NCBI GenBank assembly: GCA_958496175.1
Contig: OY292275.1
Location: 4,340,001 to 4,404,000, forward strand
Direction of reading: 5' to 3'
Length of the DNA: 64,000 nt
Source: Sisyra terminalis
Lineage: Eukaryota; Arthropoda; Insecta; Neuroptera; Sisyridae
Part shown: one piece after another, positions 37,360-49,419 of the stretch
How the letters are laid out: every line of letters begins with the position of its first letter
How positions within the stretch are numbered: the stretch's first letter is position 1
Position numbers and translations under genes: made by a program
Notes under the pieces: model-generated
What the model was told of the DNA's origin: nothing
Database searches by the model: none
The model's input: only the letters and a program-made list of their open reading frames with translations

Positions 37360-37655
37360 GATGCCCAGATACGTATTTCGATTGCCAAGCAATCTTTCTC
37401 AGTGGTCATCAAGTAATTTGCATCACTCCGTCACAAGTTAAAATCACAAAGCAGTTACGGAGTGATCCAAACTACTTGATGACCACTGAGGAAGATTGCT
37501 TGGCAATCGAAATACGTATCTGGGCAATACGTATCACGAATATTTTTGTTTGAACTTCTGTTCTAATTTATGTTTGTGGTATGATTTTTATATATTATTA
37601 TATTAAATTATACTTCATAAATTGGACCGCAATATATCCTATATATTGTATACAT
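37360..37655. mobile_element. Family-A foldback, copy A2
   Basis: The left arm is truncated at gcccagatacg; the right arm runs to attgtatacata. The spacer contains the gttacggagtgatccaaac segment shared with the other copies. I could not find a target duplication, so this copy may have been rearranged after insertion. Confidence 0.75.
37478..37525 (+). ncRNA. Hammerhead-like motif, A2 right arm
   Basis: CTGAGGA (N7 = G is allowed in hammerheads), A, GATTGC/GCAATC perfect 6-bp helix with loop TTG, GAAA, TACGTATC, TGG. CCA precedes the core and can pair with TGG as a short helix I. Confidence 0.35.
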
Positions 37656-37659
37656 ACTA

Positions 37660-39120
37660 AGGTTATGGATTTTTTTAAGACTTTTTTTTAGTTTTCAAAG
37701 CACCTAAATACATTGAAATTAATAGAAATCATCCATACCGCATTTTTCTTGCAGATCTGTGTAATTTTGAAGTATTTATCATAAAATGAAAGTAAGCGGT
37801 TTTAATTACGGCAATTGCTGTGTAGTATGTGTGCAATGTTTGTACATGAATCAGGAGCATTAACGGTGCGTTAATGTCATGAGATTGTTAAATAAACAAA
37901 GCAAAGTTAAGGGTGTTAAATGGATAAGTATCGGATTTCGCACATCTTGTTTATGTCTTTCGAATATACTTTACATTTTTTGATGCATTTATTGTGTAAA
38001 CTTTTGATTTTCTCCTTGATTTCCCCATAAAATTTTCGAATAAAATTGATTCCAAAAATCGTTGAATTCCTCTAGGAGTTCCTCTAGGTATGTAGTCGAA
38101 CAAAATAGAATTCAAATGAGAATTTTTTTTCCTAATTTACAATACGATTTATGGTTTAGGTACTTAATTCGGCTTGTACACATAAGACTGTGACAATACC
38201 ATAATTTTTCATTGAAACCTCTTATTTAATATAATTAAAAGTTAATTTTTTCGCCGGCTTCTTTTATACTATGACCAACAACTTGTTTGTTTGCCCATTA
38301 TCCACATCAAACACAACAACGAAATTGTTTCAAATTTAAATTTGTTACAGAATAAAACCAACCGTTTAAAATAAAATTAAATTATTCACAAGCCAAAGAA
38401 TTCTCATTAAAAATGAAACGAACCTCAACTTTCAAACCTCAATGCCCTACCCCATCCCCTTGAATCTTGTACAAAAGTAAAACGAAAGAGTTTCTATTTG
38501 TTTTTCCTACCTTTTCCAAATAATCGACCTAATGTTTGTAAATAATTTTCCCTAATTAACCCTTGAAAATTTATATATATATGGGTATACATTGCGTTTC
38601 ACTTGGCCTCAACCGACCACTCAACGTATTTGTCATTCATTGGAAATTCGAAAGAAAATTGGAGACAAAAAGAAAGTGGAATGGTAATTTTGGTGGTTTT
38701 ATTATTAAATGCCTTGAATTTATCAGTCCAACGAAACATACATACAGCGTAAACACGCAACAAGTCCTTAGAGAGGGAATCCTTTGAAAGGGGATACGAT
38801 GACGTAATAAGCGCGTCATATCCAGCTGACACTGGCACAATATTGTAAACATATACACATGGAGTCCTCGTTATTATTTCTCATTTGTCGGCGTCACGCT
38901 AAACAACAAACAGCTGTTTTATTATTATATTAATCTGCAAATACAAGCACGGGGCATATAGTTAAACGAAATTTACGTTTATGTAGGTAGGTAGGTAGGT
39001 GGGTGTGGTGTGCGACTCGGCGAATCGTTCACCCGATTTCTGCTTCGAAAACTCCACGCGGAGATCCCAAACCACATTACACCCGATTGTTCCCCTTAAC
39101 CGTGCGGTACAACATCGAAA
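37660..39120. other. Non-coding DNA; (GTAG)n at 38982-39003
   Basis: AT-rich to 38.4 kb, then a GC-richer, low-repeat stretch ending in a short (GTAG)n microsatellite. No exon recognised. Confidence 0.4.
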
Positions 39121-39504
39121 AACAGGTGGTGACGTCAACATCCACCTAATTACACCCAACGACAATTCGTTCAATATACCGAAAAAATTGTGCCAAAAAA
39201 AGCTTCCGACACTAACGAAAAAACAAACCCTTTGAGAAGCAAAAAAACAAGCTTTTTTTCAATCAGAATAATTAAGCTCGCTCCGTAAGTAATAGGAGCT
39301 TAATTTCATTGAATCATTCTAATGAAGATTCCTAGGTTGATCCTAAGGTGATGATTTATGATTTTCTTCTTTCAACAAAACGAATTAAACACAATGTTTA
39401 CTCGTAAACATAACAGCAAATCCATCGATAATCGGATTGCCAAATAAATTTGGACCCTCTTACCGAATGCCCTATTCAATTTTCAAAAAGATACTATCGA
39501 GGTT

Positions 39505-40662
39505 AGACTGAGCCAAAAAATTCGACTGTTTTTTTTTAAAAGTATATCGAAAATATTGTTTAAGAAGACAAATAAAATTGGGAAGGTTTGAGCCCTTAAT
39601 ATTAATATTAAGACGGCTATCATCTTTAATTTCGATTTTTTATTTGTGCTTTCATTTTTGTGTCAATGCTGTCAAACTATCCAGGTAAAAAAAATTATCT
39701 GAACATATATTTCTAGAAAATTAAATTCCCTACAAAAAATGTCTCATTGAAAATTTTTGCCAGACACGCCGTTTCCGAATAATCAAGCTTTGAACATTGA
39801 TATAATTTTTAGATTTTTCTTCTTTATTTTGGAATTTTCAACTAACGAAAAAATAAATATATAGAAATGAACAATATAGATTCTTGAAGGAAATTTAATG
39901 CTCTACAAAAAAGGTTTTTTAACGTTTTTACATAAAATCACTTTTTCTATAGTTATTCACAATTAAAATTGAGGGAAAAATAAAATTTTTGTTTTTTTCG
40001 TTGTTGAACCAATTTTCTTTCACACAGTGGGAAAAATTGATATTTTACATCATTAGAATTATAATTTTATCAATCTTATCGCTTGAAATATATAAATTTC
40101 ATAATATATTCCAAACCTATTCTCGGTTAACAGCTATTTATTACACGAAAACGTAGATTTACTTTAATATTATTAATTTAATATTTCATTCAACTTTAAT
40201 TGTGAATAACTTTTGAAAAAGTGATTTTATTTAAAAATATTAAGAAACATTTTTTGTAGAACATTAAATTCCGTTCAAGAATTTATATTGTTCATTTCTC
40301 TATATTTATTTGTTCGTTAGTTACAAAATTCCGAAATAAAGAAGATAAATCTAAAAATTATATCAATGTTTAAGGCTTGATTATTCGGAAACGGCGTGTC
40401 TGGAAAAATTTTTTATAGACACGTTTTTTGTAGGGAATTTAATTTTTTATAAATATATGTGCAGATGAATTTTTTCACCTTGATAGTTTGACAGCATTGA
40501 CGCAAAAACAAAAGCACAAATATAAAATTCGAAATGAAAGATGATAGACCTCTAAATATTGATATTAAGGGTTCAAACCTTCCCCATATTTTTTTTGTCG
40601 TTTTGAACAATATTTTCGATATACTTTTCAAAAAAAGAAGGTGTTTTTTGGTCCAGTCTACT
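39505..40662. mobile_element. Family-B foldback, complete (B4)
   Basis: The left end is TTAGACTGAGCC and the right end the complement of TAGACTGGACC. The arms enclose a ~160-bp spacer (about 40018-40180: cacacagtgggaaaaattg ... aacctattctcggttaacag ... cacgaaaacgtagattta). The same spacer occurs in opposite orientation in B5. Confidence 0.85.
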
Positions 40663-41033
40663 ATACACATCCACCTCATTACACCCATCGACAATTTGTT
40701 CAATATTCTACGATTTACAATGAAAAAATTGTGCCAAAAAAGCTTCCGACACTAACCAAAAAACCGACCCTTTGAGAAACAAAAAAACCAAGCTTTTTTT
40801 ATTCAGAATAAATAAGCTCGCTTTGCAAGAAGAGCTTAATTTCATTGAATCATTCTTATGAAGATTTGGGCCCAAAATACCAATCAATGATTTATAATTT
40901 TCTTCTTCAACAAAACAAATTAAACACAATGTTTACTCATAAACATAACATCAAACCCATCGATAATCGGATTGCCAAATAAATTTGGACCCTCTTACCA
41001 AATGTCTTATTCAATTTTCAAAAAGACACTATC

Positions 41034-41972
41034 AAGGTTAGACTGAGCCAAAAAATTCGACTATTTTTTTTTTGACAAAAATATCGAAAAAATTGTTCAA
41101 GGTAACAAAAAAAAATATCGGAACGGTTTAAGCCCTAAATATTAATATTAAGAGGTCTATCATCTTTAATTTCGATTGTTTATTTGTGCTTTCATTTTTG
41201 CGTCAATACTGTCAAACTATCAAGGTAAAAAAAATCTTCTGCACATATATTTATAGAAAAATAAATTCCCTACAAAAAACGTTTCTCTAAAAATTTTCGA
41301 CAGACACGCTGTTTCTAAATAATCAAGCTTTAAACATTAATATAATTTTTATATTTATCTTCTTTATTTTTGAAGTTTGTCACTAACGAACAAATAAATA
41401 CATAGACATGAGCAATATAGATTCTTGAAGGGAATTTAATGTTCTACAAAAAAGGTCTCTTAACGTTTTTAAAAAAAATCATTTTTCAAAAGTTATTCAC
41501 AATTAAACTTGAATGAAATATTAAAAATATAATATTAACGTAAATCTACGTTTTCGTGTAATAAATAGCTGTTAACCGAGAATAGGTTTGGATATATTAT
41601 AAAATTTATATATGTTAAGCGATAAGATTGATAAAATGATAATTCCGATGATGTAAAATATCAATTTTTCCCACTGAGTGAAAGAAAATTGGTTCAACAA
41701 CGAAAAAAACAATAATTAAATTTTTCCCTCAACTTTAATTGTGAATAACAATAAAAAAAGTGATTTTATTTAAAAACGTTAATAGACCTTTTTTGTAGAA
41801 CATAAAATTCCCTTCAAGAATCTATATTGTTTATTTCTATATATTTATTTGTTCGTTAGTTACAAATTTCAAAAATAAAAAAGATAAATCTAAAAATTAT
41901 ATCAATGTTTAAAGCTTGATTATTTAGAAACGGCGTGTCTGTTGAAAATTTTTAAAGAAACGTTTTTTGTTA
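41034..41972. mobile_element. Family-B foldback, right end missing (B5)
   Basis: The left end is TTAGACTGAGCC, sharing the private variants gagccaaaaaattcgact with B4. The spacer at about 41530-41690 is the reverse complement of the B4 spacer. The right arm stops at cgttttttgtt, about 230 bp short of the family terminus. Confidence 0.85.
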
Positions 41973-42245
41973 GTAATTTGACCTATTTGAATTTAATCAG
42001 AGAAGTAAAGCTCGCTCCGTAAGTAATAAGAGCGTAATTTCATTAAATCATTTTAATGAAGATTTTAAGCATAATAATCCTAAGTTGATGATTTATGATT
42101 TTCTTCTTTCAACAAAACGAATTAAACACAATGTTTACTCGTAAACATAACAGCAAATCCATCGATAATCGGATTGCCAAATAAATTGGACCCTCTTCCC
42201 GAACGCCCTATCTAATTTTCAAAAAGACACTATTGAGGTCATCAT

Positions 42246-43365
42246 CGTAAATGCATCTAACAAAATTGTATCCACTAAATGCAGAGGACATCACAAGGGG
42301 AACATCCAGACACAATTGATTTCTAACCTACCTTGTAATAAAAGCTCCCGAGAGCTTGTTAGTGCGGAGCGAAGGGCGTAAGCCCTTCCAAAAAATATGA
42401 CACAGGAATAGGGTTTTAGATATTAAAGTGAAAGCCGTTTTTCCCGTCGTCATTTTCGGCTCGGGTCTTTACTGTTTTTGGTGTGGGGGGTTGATGAAAG
42501 GGTGGCATTTGAGTCTCGTCAGCTGTTGCTGTCGCTGTTGGGGCGCACCAGCTGTTGAACGTCTTTCAAATATGCACACACGCTAGCTGAATCAAATACA
42601 TCATCCGGCCGTGTCCTACACAAGCAACATGCTATTATTATTTTGCATATTAAATTTTTATCAATTTTTGTAATGACAAACTAAATATATTAAGAGGACA
42701 ACAGAATGAAAAAAGAAATAATAACTCTATATGTGCATGTACCGGCAAGTATGGGAGTATGACCAGAAGGAGCCAATAGTGCACCCCTAAGCATAGGCCT
42801 TGTATTGTTATTGTTACAAAATATGAACATGCTAATATTATTATCTATTAATTTTTTTTTTGTATCAAAGGGGTAGTTTTAATGTATTATATTAATAAAA
42901 AGTAGTTTTTTTGCCCGAACAAAAATTACCACTTTGCATTCGATTCAGCTGCTCTTTTCGAACGATCGAAGCGTATTATTAATTAGGATGGTTGAATGTT
43001 TTAGTCGGGTAATTAAAATAGTATTTGGAAATTGAACTTTAAATTTTAATCGTGATTGAATTGATTCATTGAAATGCAGTTTTTGCAACGGATTTATTAA
43101 ATTTCGGACTTCAAATTTATGACTGTTAATTGTGTCAATGGACACAACTAACGCACGAATGTTGAAAGTGTGACACTTTGCAATTATTGCCAAGAGGCAG
43201 ATGGTGCAAATAAACAAAAACAAAAAATTATGATAAGAAGGATACAAAAATAGAATGTAATAGATTTGCATGATAGATTTTCTAATTAAACAAATATTTC
43301 TATTAACTATCTGTTGCCAAATTATTATTTCTTATTATATAGCTTCACTTTTATATATGACTTAT
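42246..43365. other. Non-coding DNA
   Basis: 42290-42620 is GC-richer and unique. The rest is AT-rich with nothing recognised. Confidence 0.4.
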
Positions 43366-43925
43366 TGGGGTGATTTTTTTTTTTTGACTTTTTTTGGTCC
43401 CATCGTGAAATTTTGTTGGAAATATCAAAAAAAAAAAATCGCTGAAAGTTTGAGCCCTTAATATTAATTTTAAGTCCTCAACCAAGACGTGTAAAGATTT
43501 CCCATTGAAAATACACGGAAACTCTGATTTTTTATTTTTAAATTTCTATATTTCAGCGGTATTTCATGGGATCGCTTTTACCGAAGATGCTTTTTTCACA
43601 GAATAAAAAGCTCTACAAAAGTGCCCATTGCGACAAAGTCGTAACTTACACCGGTGAGGTAGCACGGGCCACTGAACCTGATTTTTCCATAAAATTCGCG
43701 TTTTTTTGCATTTATCTCGTAAATAACAAGAGCTACGGAAAAATTATAAATAAAAAACTTGTAGAGAATTTGATTTTGTACAAAAATGGTCTTGTAGACC
43801 AAATTGCTAAGATCAATATTCAAAACTACTTTTTCAAAACTACTTAACCGATTCATTTCAAACTTTATACACATTTTTGACATATAAAATACCACCTCCC
43901 AACGTTCAGTAAAAAAAAATTTTTT
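43366..43925. mobile_element. Diverged relative of foldback families B and C (one arm)
   Basis: It shares the block tatcaaaaaaaaaaaatcg, tgaaagtttgagcccttaat and attaattttaag with families B and C near their ends, then diverges. Family A inserted at its right side. Non-coding. Confidence 0.45.
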
Positions 43926-43940
43926 TTACATTAAGGGTGT

Positions 43941-44543
43941 ATACAATATATAAAATATATTGCAGTCCAATTTAAGTAGTATAAATTATCATAATAATAT
44001 ACAAATTCAATATAATAATATACAAATTCAATATAATAATATACAAATTTAATATAACAATATATAAACTTAATATAATAATATAAAAAAAAATCATACC
44101 ACCATCATAAATTTGAACAGAAGTTCAAACAAAAATATTCGTGACGTATTACCCACATACGTATTTCGATTGCCAAGCAATCTTCATCAGTGGTCATCAA
44201 GTAGTTTGGATCACTTATATGGGATGATTCACATAGAAGTTACGGAGTGATCCAAACTACTTGATGACCACTGATGAAGATTGCTTGGCAATCGAAATAC
44301 GTATCTGAGTAATACGTCACGAATATTTTTGTTTGAACTTCTGTTCAAATTTATGCTGGTGGTATAATTTTTTTTTATATTATTATATTAAGTTTATATA
44401 TTATTATATTAAATTTGTATATTATTATATTGAATTTGTATATTATTATGATAATTTATACTACTTAAATTGGACTGCAATATATTTTATATATTGTATA
44501 CACAGTATAACTGTTCAAAGTCAGCGAAAAAATCTTATTTTAA
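43941..44543. mobile_element. Family-A foldback, copy A3 (longest)
   Basis: A ~600-bp near-palindrome centred near 44230, flanked by the 15-bp duplication TTACATTAAGGGTGT (43926-43940 and 44544-44558). Each arm has four tandem ~19-bp AT units, gaacagaagttcaaac, and the hammerhead-like block. The right end is complete (ATCTTATTTTAA); the left end starts at ATACAATA, where GTGT is shared with the target. The 101-codon frame is AT-repeat noise. Confidence 0.88.
44262..44312 (+). ncRNA. Hammerhead-like motif, A3 right arm
   Basis: CTGATGA (44271-44277), A, GATTGC (44279-44284), TTG, GCAATC (44288-44293), GAAA (44294-44297), TACGTATC. Helix II is a perfect 6-bp stem. ATACGTAT could close as a 2-bp helix III with an ACGT loop, placing the expected cleavage after the C of TATC. 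Compared with the canonical core there is one extra A before helix II. Confidence 0.35.
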
Positions 44544-44558
44544 TTACATTAAGGGTGT

Positions 44559-46093
44559 TTTCCACCACCAAAATGGCGGACTTTTTATTGGAAAATAACA
44601 GTTTACACTTTAAATGGCCGCCAAAAATTTTTAAATGAAAAAAAAAATTATCAGAGAACGTTGGGGGGAAAATTTAATCATAATTTGACTATTTCTTTTT
44701 GGTTTTTTATTTTCAAATAATTTCCAGCCGAGTTACGGTGAACACCGCAAATTGTTTTTTTCTCAAGACGTTCTGGGGGAAGCTCTGCTACCGGCTTATG
44801 CTTCAATATTTCTGCATGGAAAAATTACCCTATATTGTCGAAAGTATGTTCAATAATGTACAAAAGGTCCGAATAAAATTACTCAATCCATATTTAAGAA
44901 AAAAAATCGCAAAAAAAGTTTTTTTTTTTTACCTTGAAACCCTACCCCCCCCTTAAAGACTATTTTTTTGGGGAAAATATCCCTTTTAATTAGACGAATT
45001 TATTTATTTTTCACTATACTTACGTCCCATGAAAAATATTCCCGTTTTAATAAAATCAAAATTTACAATTGACTTTATCGGATTAATTAACTGTTGTGTG
45101 TGCTTTAATGCAGCAGGAAATCGTTAATGAAAAGGCTCCATCAATAAATTAATTGGATTTAAGCTCATTGCATACCCAAATATTTAATTGTTTAATAAAA
45201 CATGCTGAACGGTTAATGCCAAGTATAAACATCGCGTAAATCTTCCTCACTTCTCTCTATTTAATTTACGATCTTCAAAGGCAAATCATACGTATTGTGT
45301 ATATTGTAAACGTTTGTATGTTTAGATACAGAGAACCATAAAATTGATCACCCTAATATAAAGGGTTGTTTTTCTTTGATTGCATTTTATTTTTTGGTTT
45401 GATACAGAAATGATTTTTATTTTAAAGAATTTTATATATTAAATAACACATATGTTTGCTTTAATCTCATATCTATTGATAATACAAAAGTGCCTCTGCA
45501 ATTTTCGTAAATTTTAAATTGAAAGACCAAACAACCGTTTTAATTATCTGTGCAAAATTTAATGCGTTGAAAAGCCCATTTAACAATGAATTGAAATGAG
45601 AAAATTATCAATGAATATCTAAATTGTTTTCGAAACAATTCATTGACAAAATGAAAAATGTAATTCAATAATTATTATCTGCAATGCAAATCCCTTTTAT
45701 TACAAATGATTTTCATAATAAAGTCCTTCGATTTTCAATCCGAAAAACAAAGTTTTATATGAAAAACACTTATTGGAAAATTTTTTCGAAATTAGAAAAA
45801 TAATTGAGTTTCCATTGCTAAGAAAATACAAATGAAGCTGTAAAATAATAATGTAACAAGGATTAAATTTTTATGGGCTAACTATATTACTGACAAAGTA
45901 TTATCCTTTCCCCTCCAAAATTATCAACAATTTACTTTCTATGTACTATAACCATATCAACTGGTGTCCTCAAAATGCAATTTTTAGGAAGTGCAACTTT
46001 TTTGTTGAAATTTAAAGAAAAATGCAGTCGATAGGCATCGATTGTTGTGAGAAATAAATAGAAAACAGGCATCATCGATAAAATCTTTCCATC
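44559..46093. other. AT-rich non-coding DNA
   Basis: No gene. A short C-run (cctaccccccccttaaag) is present near 44941. Otherwise nothing recognised. Confidence 0.45.
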
Positions 46094-46105
46094 TTTAGTT
46101 CTGGT

Positions 46106-46350
46106 ATAATCAAAATAAGATTTTTTTTTTGTGAATCATCGCAAAGCAGTTACGGAGTGATCCAAACTACTTGATGACCACTGATGAAGATTGCTTGGCA
46201 ATCGAAATACGTATCTGGGCAATACGTCACGAATATTTTTGTTTGAACTTCTGTTCAAGTTTATGTTTATGGTTTGATTTTTATATATTATTATATTAAA
46301 TTATACTACATACATTGGACCTCAATATATCTTATATATTGTATACACAG
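46106..46350. mobile_element. Family-A element, internally deleted copy A4
   Basis: Only 245 bp: the outer terminus CAAAATAAGATTTTTT is joined directly to the central gtgaatcatcgcaaagcagt segment and the right arm, ending GTATACACAG. The flanking duplication TTTAGTTCTGGT (46094-46105 and 46351-46362) is perfect. A single hammerhead-like block remains, so inverted arms are not needed for insertion. Confidence 0.88.
46170..46225 (+). ncRNA. Hammerhead-like motif, A4
   Basis: CTGATGA (46181-46187), A, GATTGC, TTG, GCAATC, GAAA (46204-46207), TACGTATC, TGG. Every core position matches the family consensus, and CCA/TGG can form a 3-bp helix I. This is the cleanest candidate for testing in the window. 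Confidence 0.4.
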
Positions 46351-46519
46351 TTTAGTTCTGGTGTTTTAAAAGTGGTAATTTTGGTACCAGTGAAAGGGAA
46401 AGTTACAGTAGACCAATAAAGACGTTGAGTTAAATTTATTTGATCAAATTTTAAGATGAACTTGCGAAAAAATTTTAAATGAGCAAACAAGTGGTTTTAA
46501 ACCACCAGTAGGTCATAGA

Positions 46520-47400
46520 TAAGGTCCAAAAACCGGGAAATTGCGTTCCGCATGTATTCAATATTAAAAAGATCAAGGGTCAATTTTTACAGGCAAATAA
46601 TGGCTCCAATGGCAGAAATAAATAAGGTTTTACGAAGAATTCAATTCGACAAATTAAGGAGGAAAAATTGCCCGAAAAGAAGCCCAATCTTGCATCTACT
46701 TCAGCGGAAAAACTGGATATCTCGGTAAGAAATTATTGCTGTGTATTTAATGGGAACAGATTGGAAGGATCTTTTATTAGGTACTCCTATATAATGGAAC
46801 CATTACTGAAAAACGTTATCTGCCAAATTTAATGCAATTGAGTCGAATAACATCGTCCAAAACTGGATATCTTCGCCAGAAATTATTGCTGTGTATTTAG
46901 TAGGACCAGAAAGGAAGGATCTTTTATTAGGTACTCCGATATAATAAAACCATTACTGTAGAATATTATCAGCAAAATTTAATACATTTGAACCGAAAAT
47001 TGAAACTCAAACGCCGCCAATTTATCAAAAGAAATAACAATGTGTAGAAGTAACAATATGTCGCAAAAGTTGTCAAAGAAACCATGGGAAAACTTCAATG
47101 GAATTTTGTATCTCACCCACCGTATTAACCGGATATTCCTTCATTCGATTACCACATATTTTGGTCCATGAACCATAGGAGGACCATGTGGAGAATCATT
47201 TAGGAGAACACCAAAAAAGTAAATCGATTCCTGGATCTCTTCGAAGGACAATAATTATTTTAAGCAAGCGATGGATAGTACTTCGAATAAAAAATTGTGG
47301 AGCTTTTTTTTTAATAAGGAATTCAAAACTTATTTGTACACTTTATAAAAATTTGGAAGAAAAAATTAACCCCAGAAAAACAAAGTTTTCATTTTAAATC
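46520..47400 (+). pseudogene. Mariner-family transposase fossil
   Basis: Conceptual translation with several frameshifts and stops follows mariner transposase in order. VPH appears near 46550, the counterpart of the linker WVPHEL. DQKGRIFY near 46900 is the counterpart of WWDQKGVIYYE, followed by TITVEYYQQNL. VAKVVKETMGKLQW ends near 47100, then SHPPY.PDIPSFDYHIFWSM at 47111-47170. The last segment holds the third catalytic aspartate of the D,D34D triad (PD), with the preceding Ser now a stop codon. The second Asp motif (HDN) is lost. A 150-bp internal segment (46711-46860) is duplicated at 46861-47010. No TIRs found. Confidence 0.8.
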
Positions 47401-49419
47401 CTTTGTGTTTAACCGTCGATCACATCTTAAATGTTAACGAATTTTTCTATTTTCCATAAGTGTTTTACTACTAAATTTGATAATTTTATAAATGTTAGAT
47501 ATTTCCGTGGATAAGACTCGTAAGTGTGGACCAGAACCGTTTTAGCCCAATTTATTCGCAAATTAAAGTTAAAAAAAATATAAAATGCCACATTACCAGA
47601 TATAAACATCCCTAAAAGGGTTATAAGTCGATTTTTTTTTATTTGCTATGGCCTTCGATTTAATTTTCGGGAATAAATTGAACTATAATGGTTCTGATCC
47701 AAGCTAACGTTCCTGAGAATGGTATTCCCAATCCCATGGATAACTGGATAACGTAAAGTATTATTAATTACCATGCTTATCATCTCCAAAATTTATTATC
47801 ATCAAAAATTTGAAACCATTAAAAAATATTTAATAATCAAAAATTTAAAAAGAATTAAAAAAAAAATTAGCGAAATAATTTTTGTAAATATTGTAAAAAT
47901 AACACGTCGACTTGTTTTTAAATTTTGACCTTCAAATCTTTCAATTTGGCTACGTTCGATCATTGCAAAGTTGGATTCATTGCTTCCGATATGAGAAAAA
48001 CAACATATTTATTCTTGTCTTACACATTAAGTTTTTAAATTTACAGTCTTTGTCACTTTAAAAATTATTGTAACAAATAAGTTTGTTCTTGTCTTTTACA
48101 TAGAATTTTTTCAATTCTCCGTTTCTGTCACTTCCCAATTATCGATATAACTTAATATTTAAAATAAACTATCTTTGATGGAAATGAAATTTTAATAGAT
48201 GAAAATATAATATGGCACAAGTCTATGAGCAAAATTTTAGCTGAATTGGATAAATAGAAGTGTGTTAATTATTGCCTTTAAAATTGGTCGCCATTAAGAA
48301 CGCGAATCTAATATAAAGGATTCAATAAAAATGGGAACTTAATGAGTTGTTTTTTTTGAAAATGGGGTGCAAATATTTACGAAAAAGAGTAAATTGTTAT
48401 CCCACAAAGTTATGAAAACAGTAAATGCATGATACCAAAATTTATTATCAATTAACAATTCCCAAAGAGGCTCTAAATGTTTTTACCATTTTCTCAATTC
48501 ACAATTGAAACCGAGACCAATGCTATTGGCATTAAGGTTACAGATTTTCGCAATTTAAAAATAATGCACTTACTTGTACAGAAGAATTGTTTTCTTGATT
48601 GATTGGGCACTATTAAAACTATCACTTAAATCACTTTTTGGCTTTTAATCAATTGCAATTAATTAATTACAGACAAATAAAGTATGTATTGGTTAAACGA
48701 TGCACTAATGATGACAGCACGCAAACTACTCAATGAAAATGGCGACTAACCAATGAGATCGCAAGATTTCTAGATCTTCATTTGTTTTGTATAAGGAAAT
48801 TTAAAATTTGCTACATTCCCCGCCACTCGCCAATGCCGTATGCAATGTACAATGTACATTGCACATATTCAGGATAAACAAGAAGTGATTTTTATTTAAT
48901 TTTTTTTCCCTAGATAGTACTCCAAAAAAAAATTGAAAAAATTCCCTTATCATAAGAAATATATGGAAATGTTAAAAAAAAATATTTTTAAAGCGGTACC
49001 AAAAATTTTTATCGACAAAAAAAAATTTTTTTTCGAAAAAATATTATTTTTTATACAAAGCCATACAGAAATTTGGCTGTTGATTTTTTTGATGAAAAAT
49101 ATAAATCTCTAAAAACTAAGTAAGTTTTCATTTTTTTTTTGTTTTTTACTTTTTTTTTCCGCCAAAATCATATCACATATAAGAAGACTTGAAACTTTCG
49201 GGATCTTAATATTTAATTTATATCTACTAATCAAAAAAAAAAAATATTTTCGAGGTTGCATCACCATGCTTATAGGGTACCCCAAGACTTTTGACCAGAG
49301 TTTTGGGTTTGGTAAACCTGGAATTGAGCTCCATGCAATATGAATGATCAATATCAATTTTTGAAACCAAATATAAACCTAATCTAAATAACCCCATAAT
49401 TTATTTTTTTCTTAAAAGA
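47401..49419. other. AT-rich non-coding DNA
   Basis: No gene. A perfect 23-nt palindrome (11-bp arms) lies at 48841-48863. Long A/T runs span 48900-49150. Confidence 0.45.

Larger units (their letters stand above)
39130..42245. repeat. Composite tandem array (~390-bp unit plus foldback B)
   Basis: A unit running from catccacctaattacaccc (39133) through gctcgctccgtaag, atcgataatcggattgcc and ttttcaaaaagatactat is repeated at 40670-41033 and, partially, at 41995-42240. The first two units end in a family-B foldback. The third ends at the same point (actattgagg) but continues into unrelated sequence, apparently an unoccupied site. The composite period is about 1.53 kb. Confidence 0.8.
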
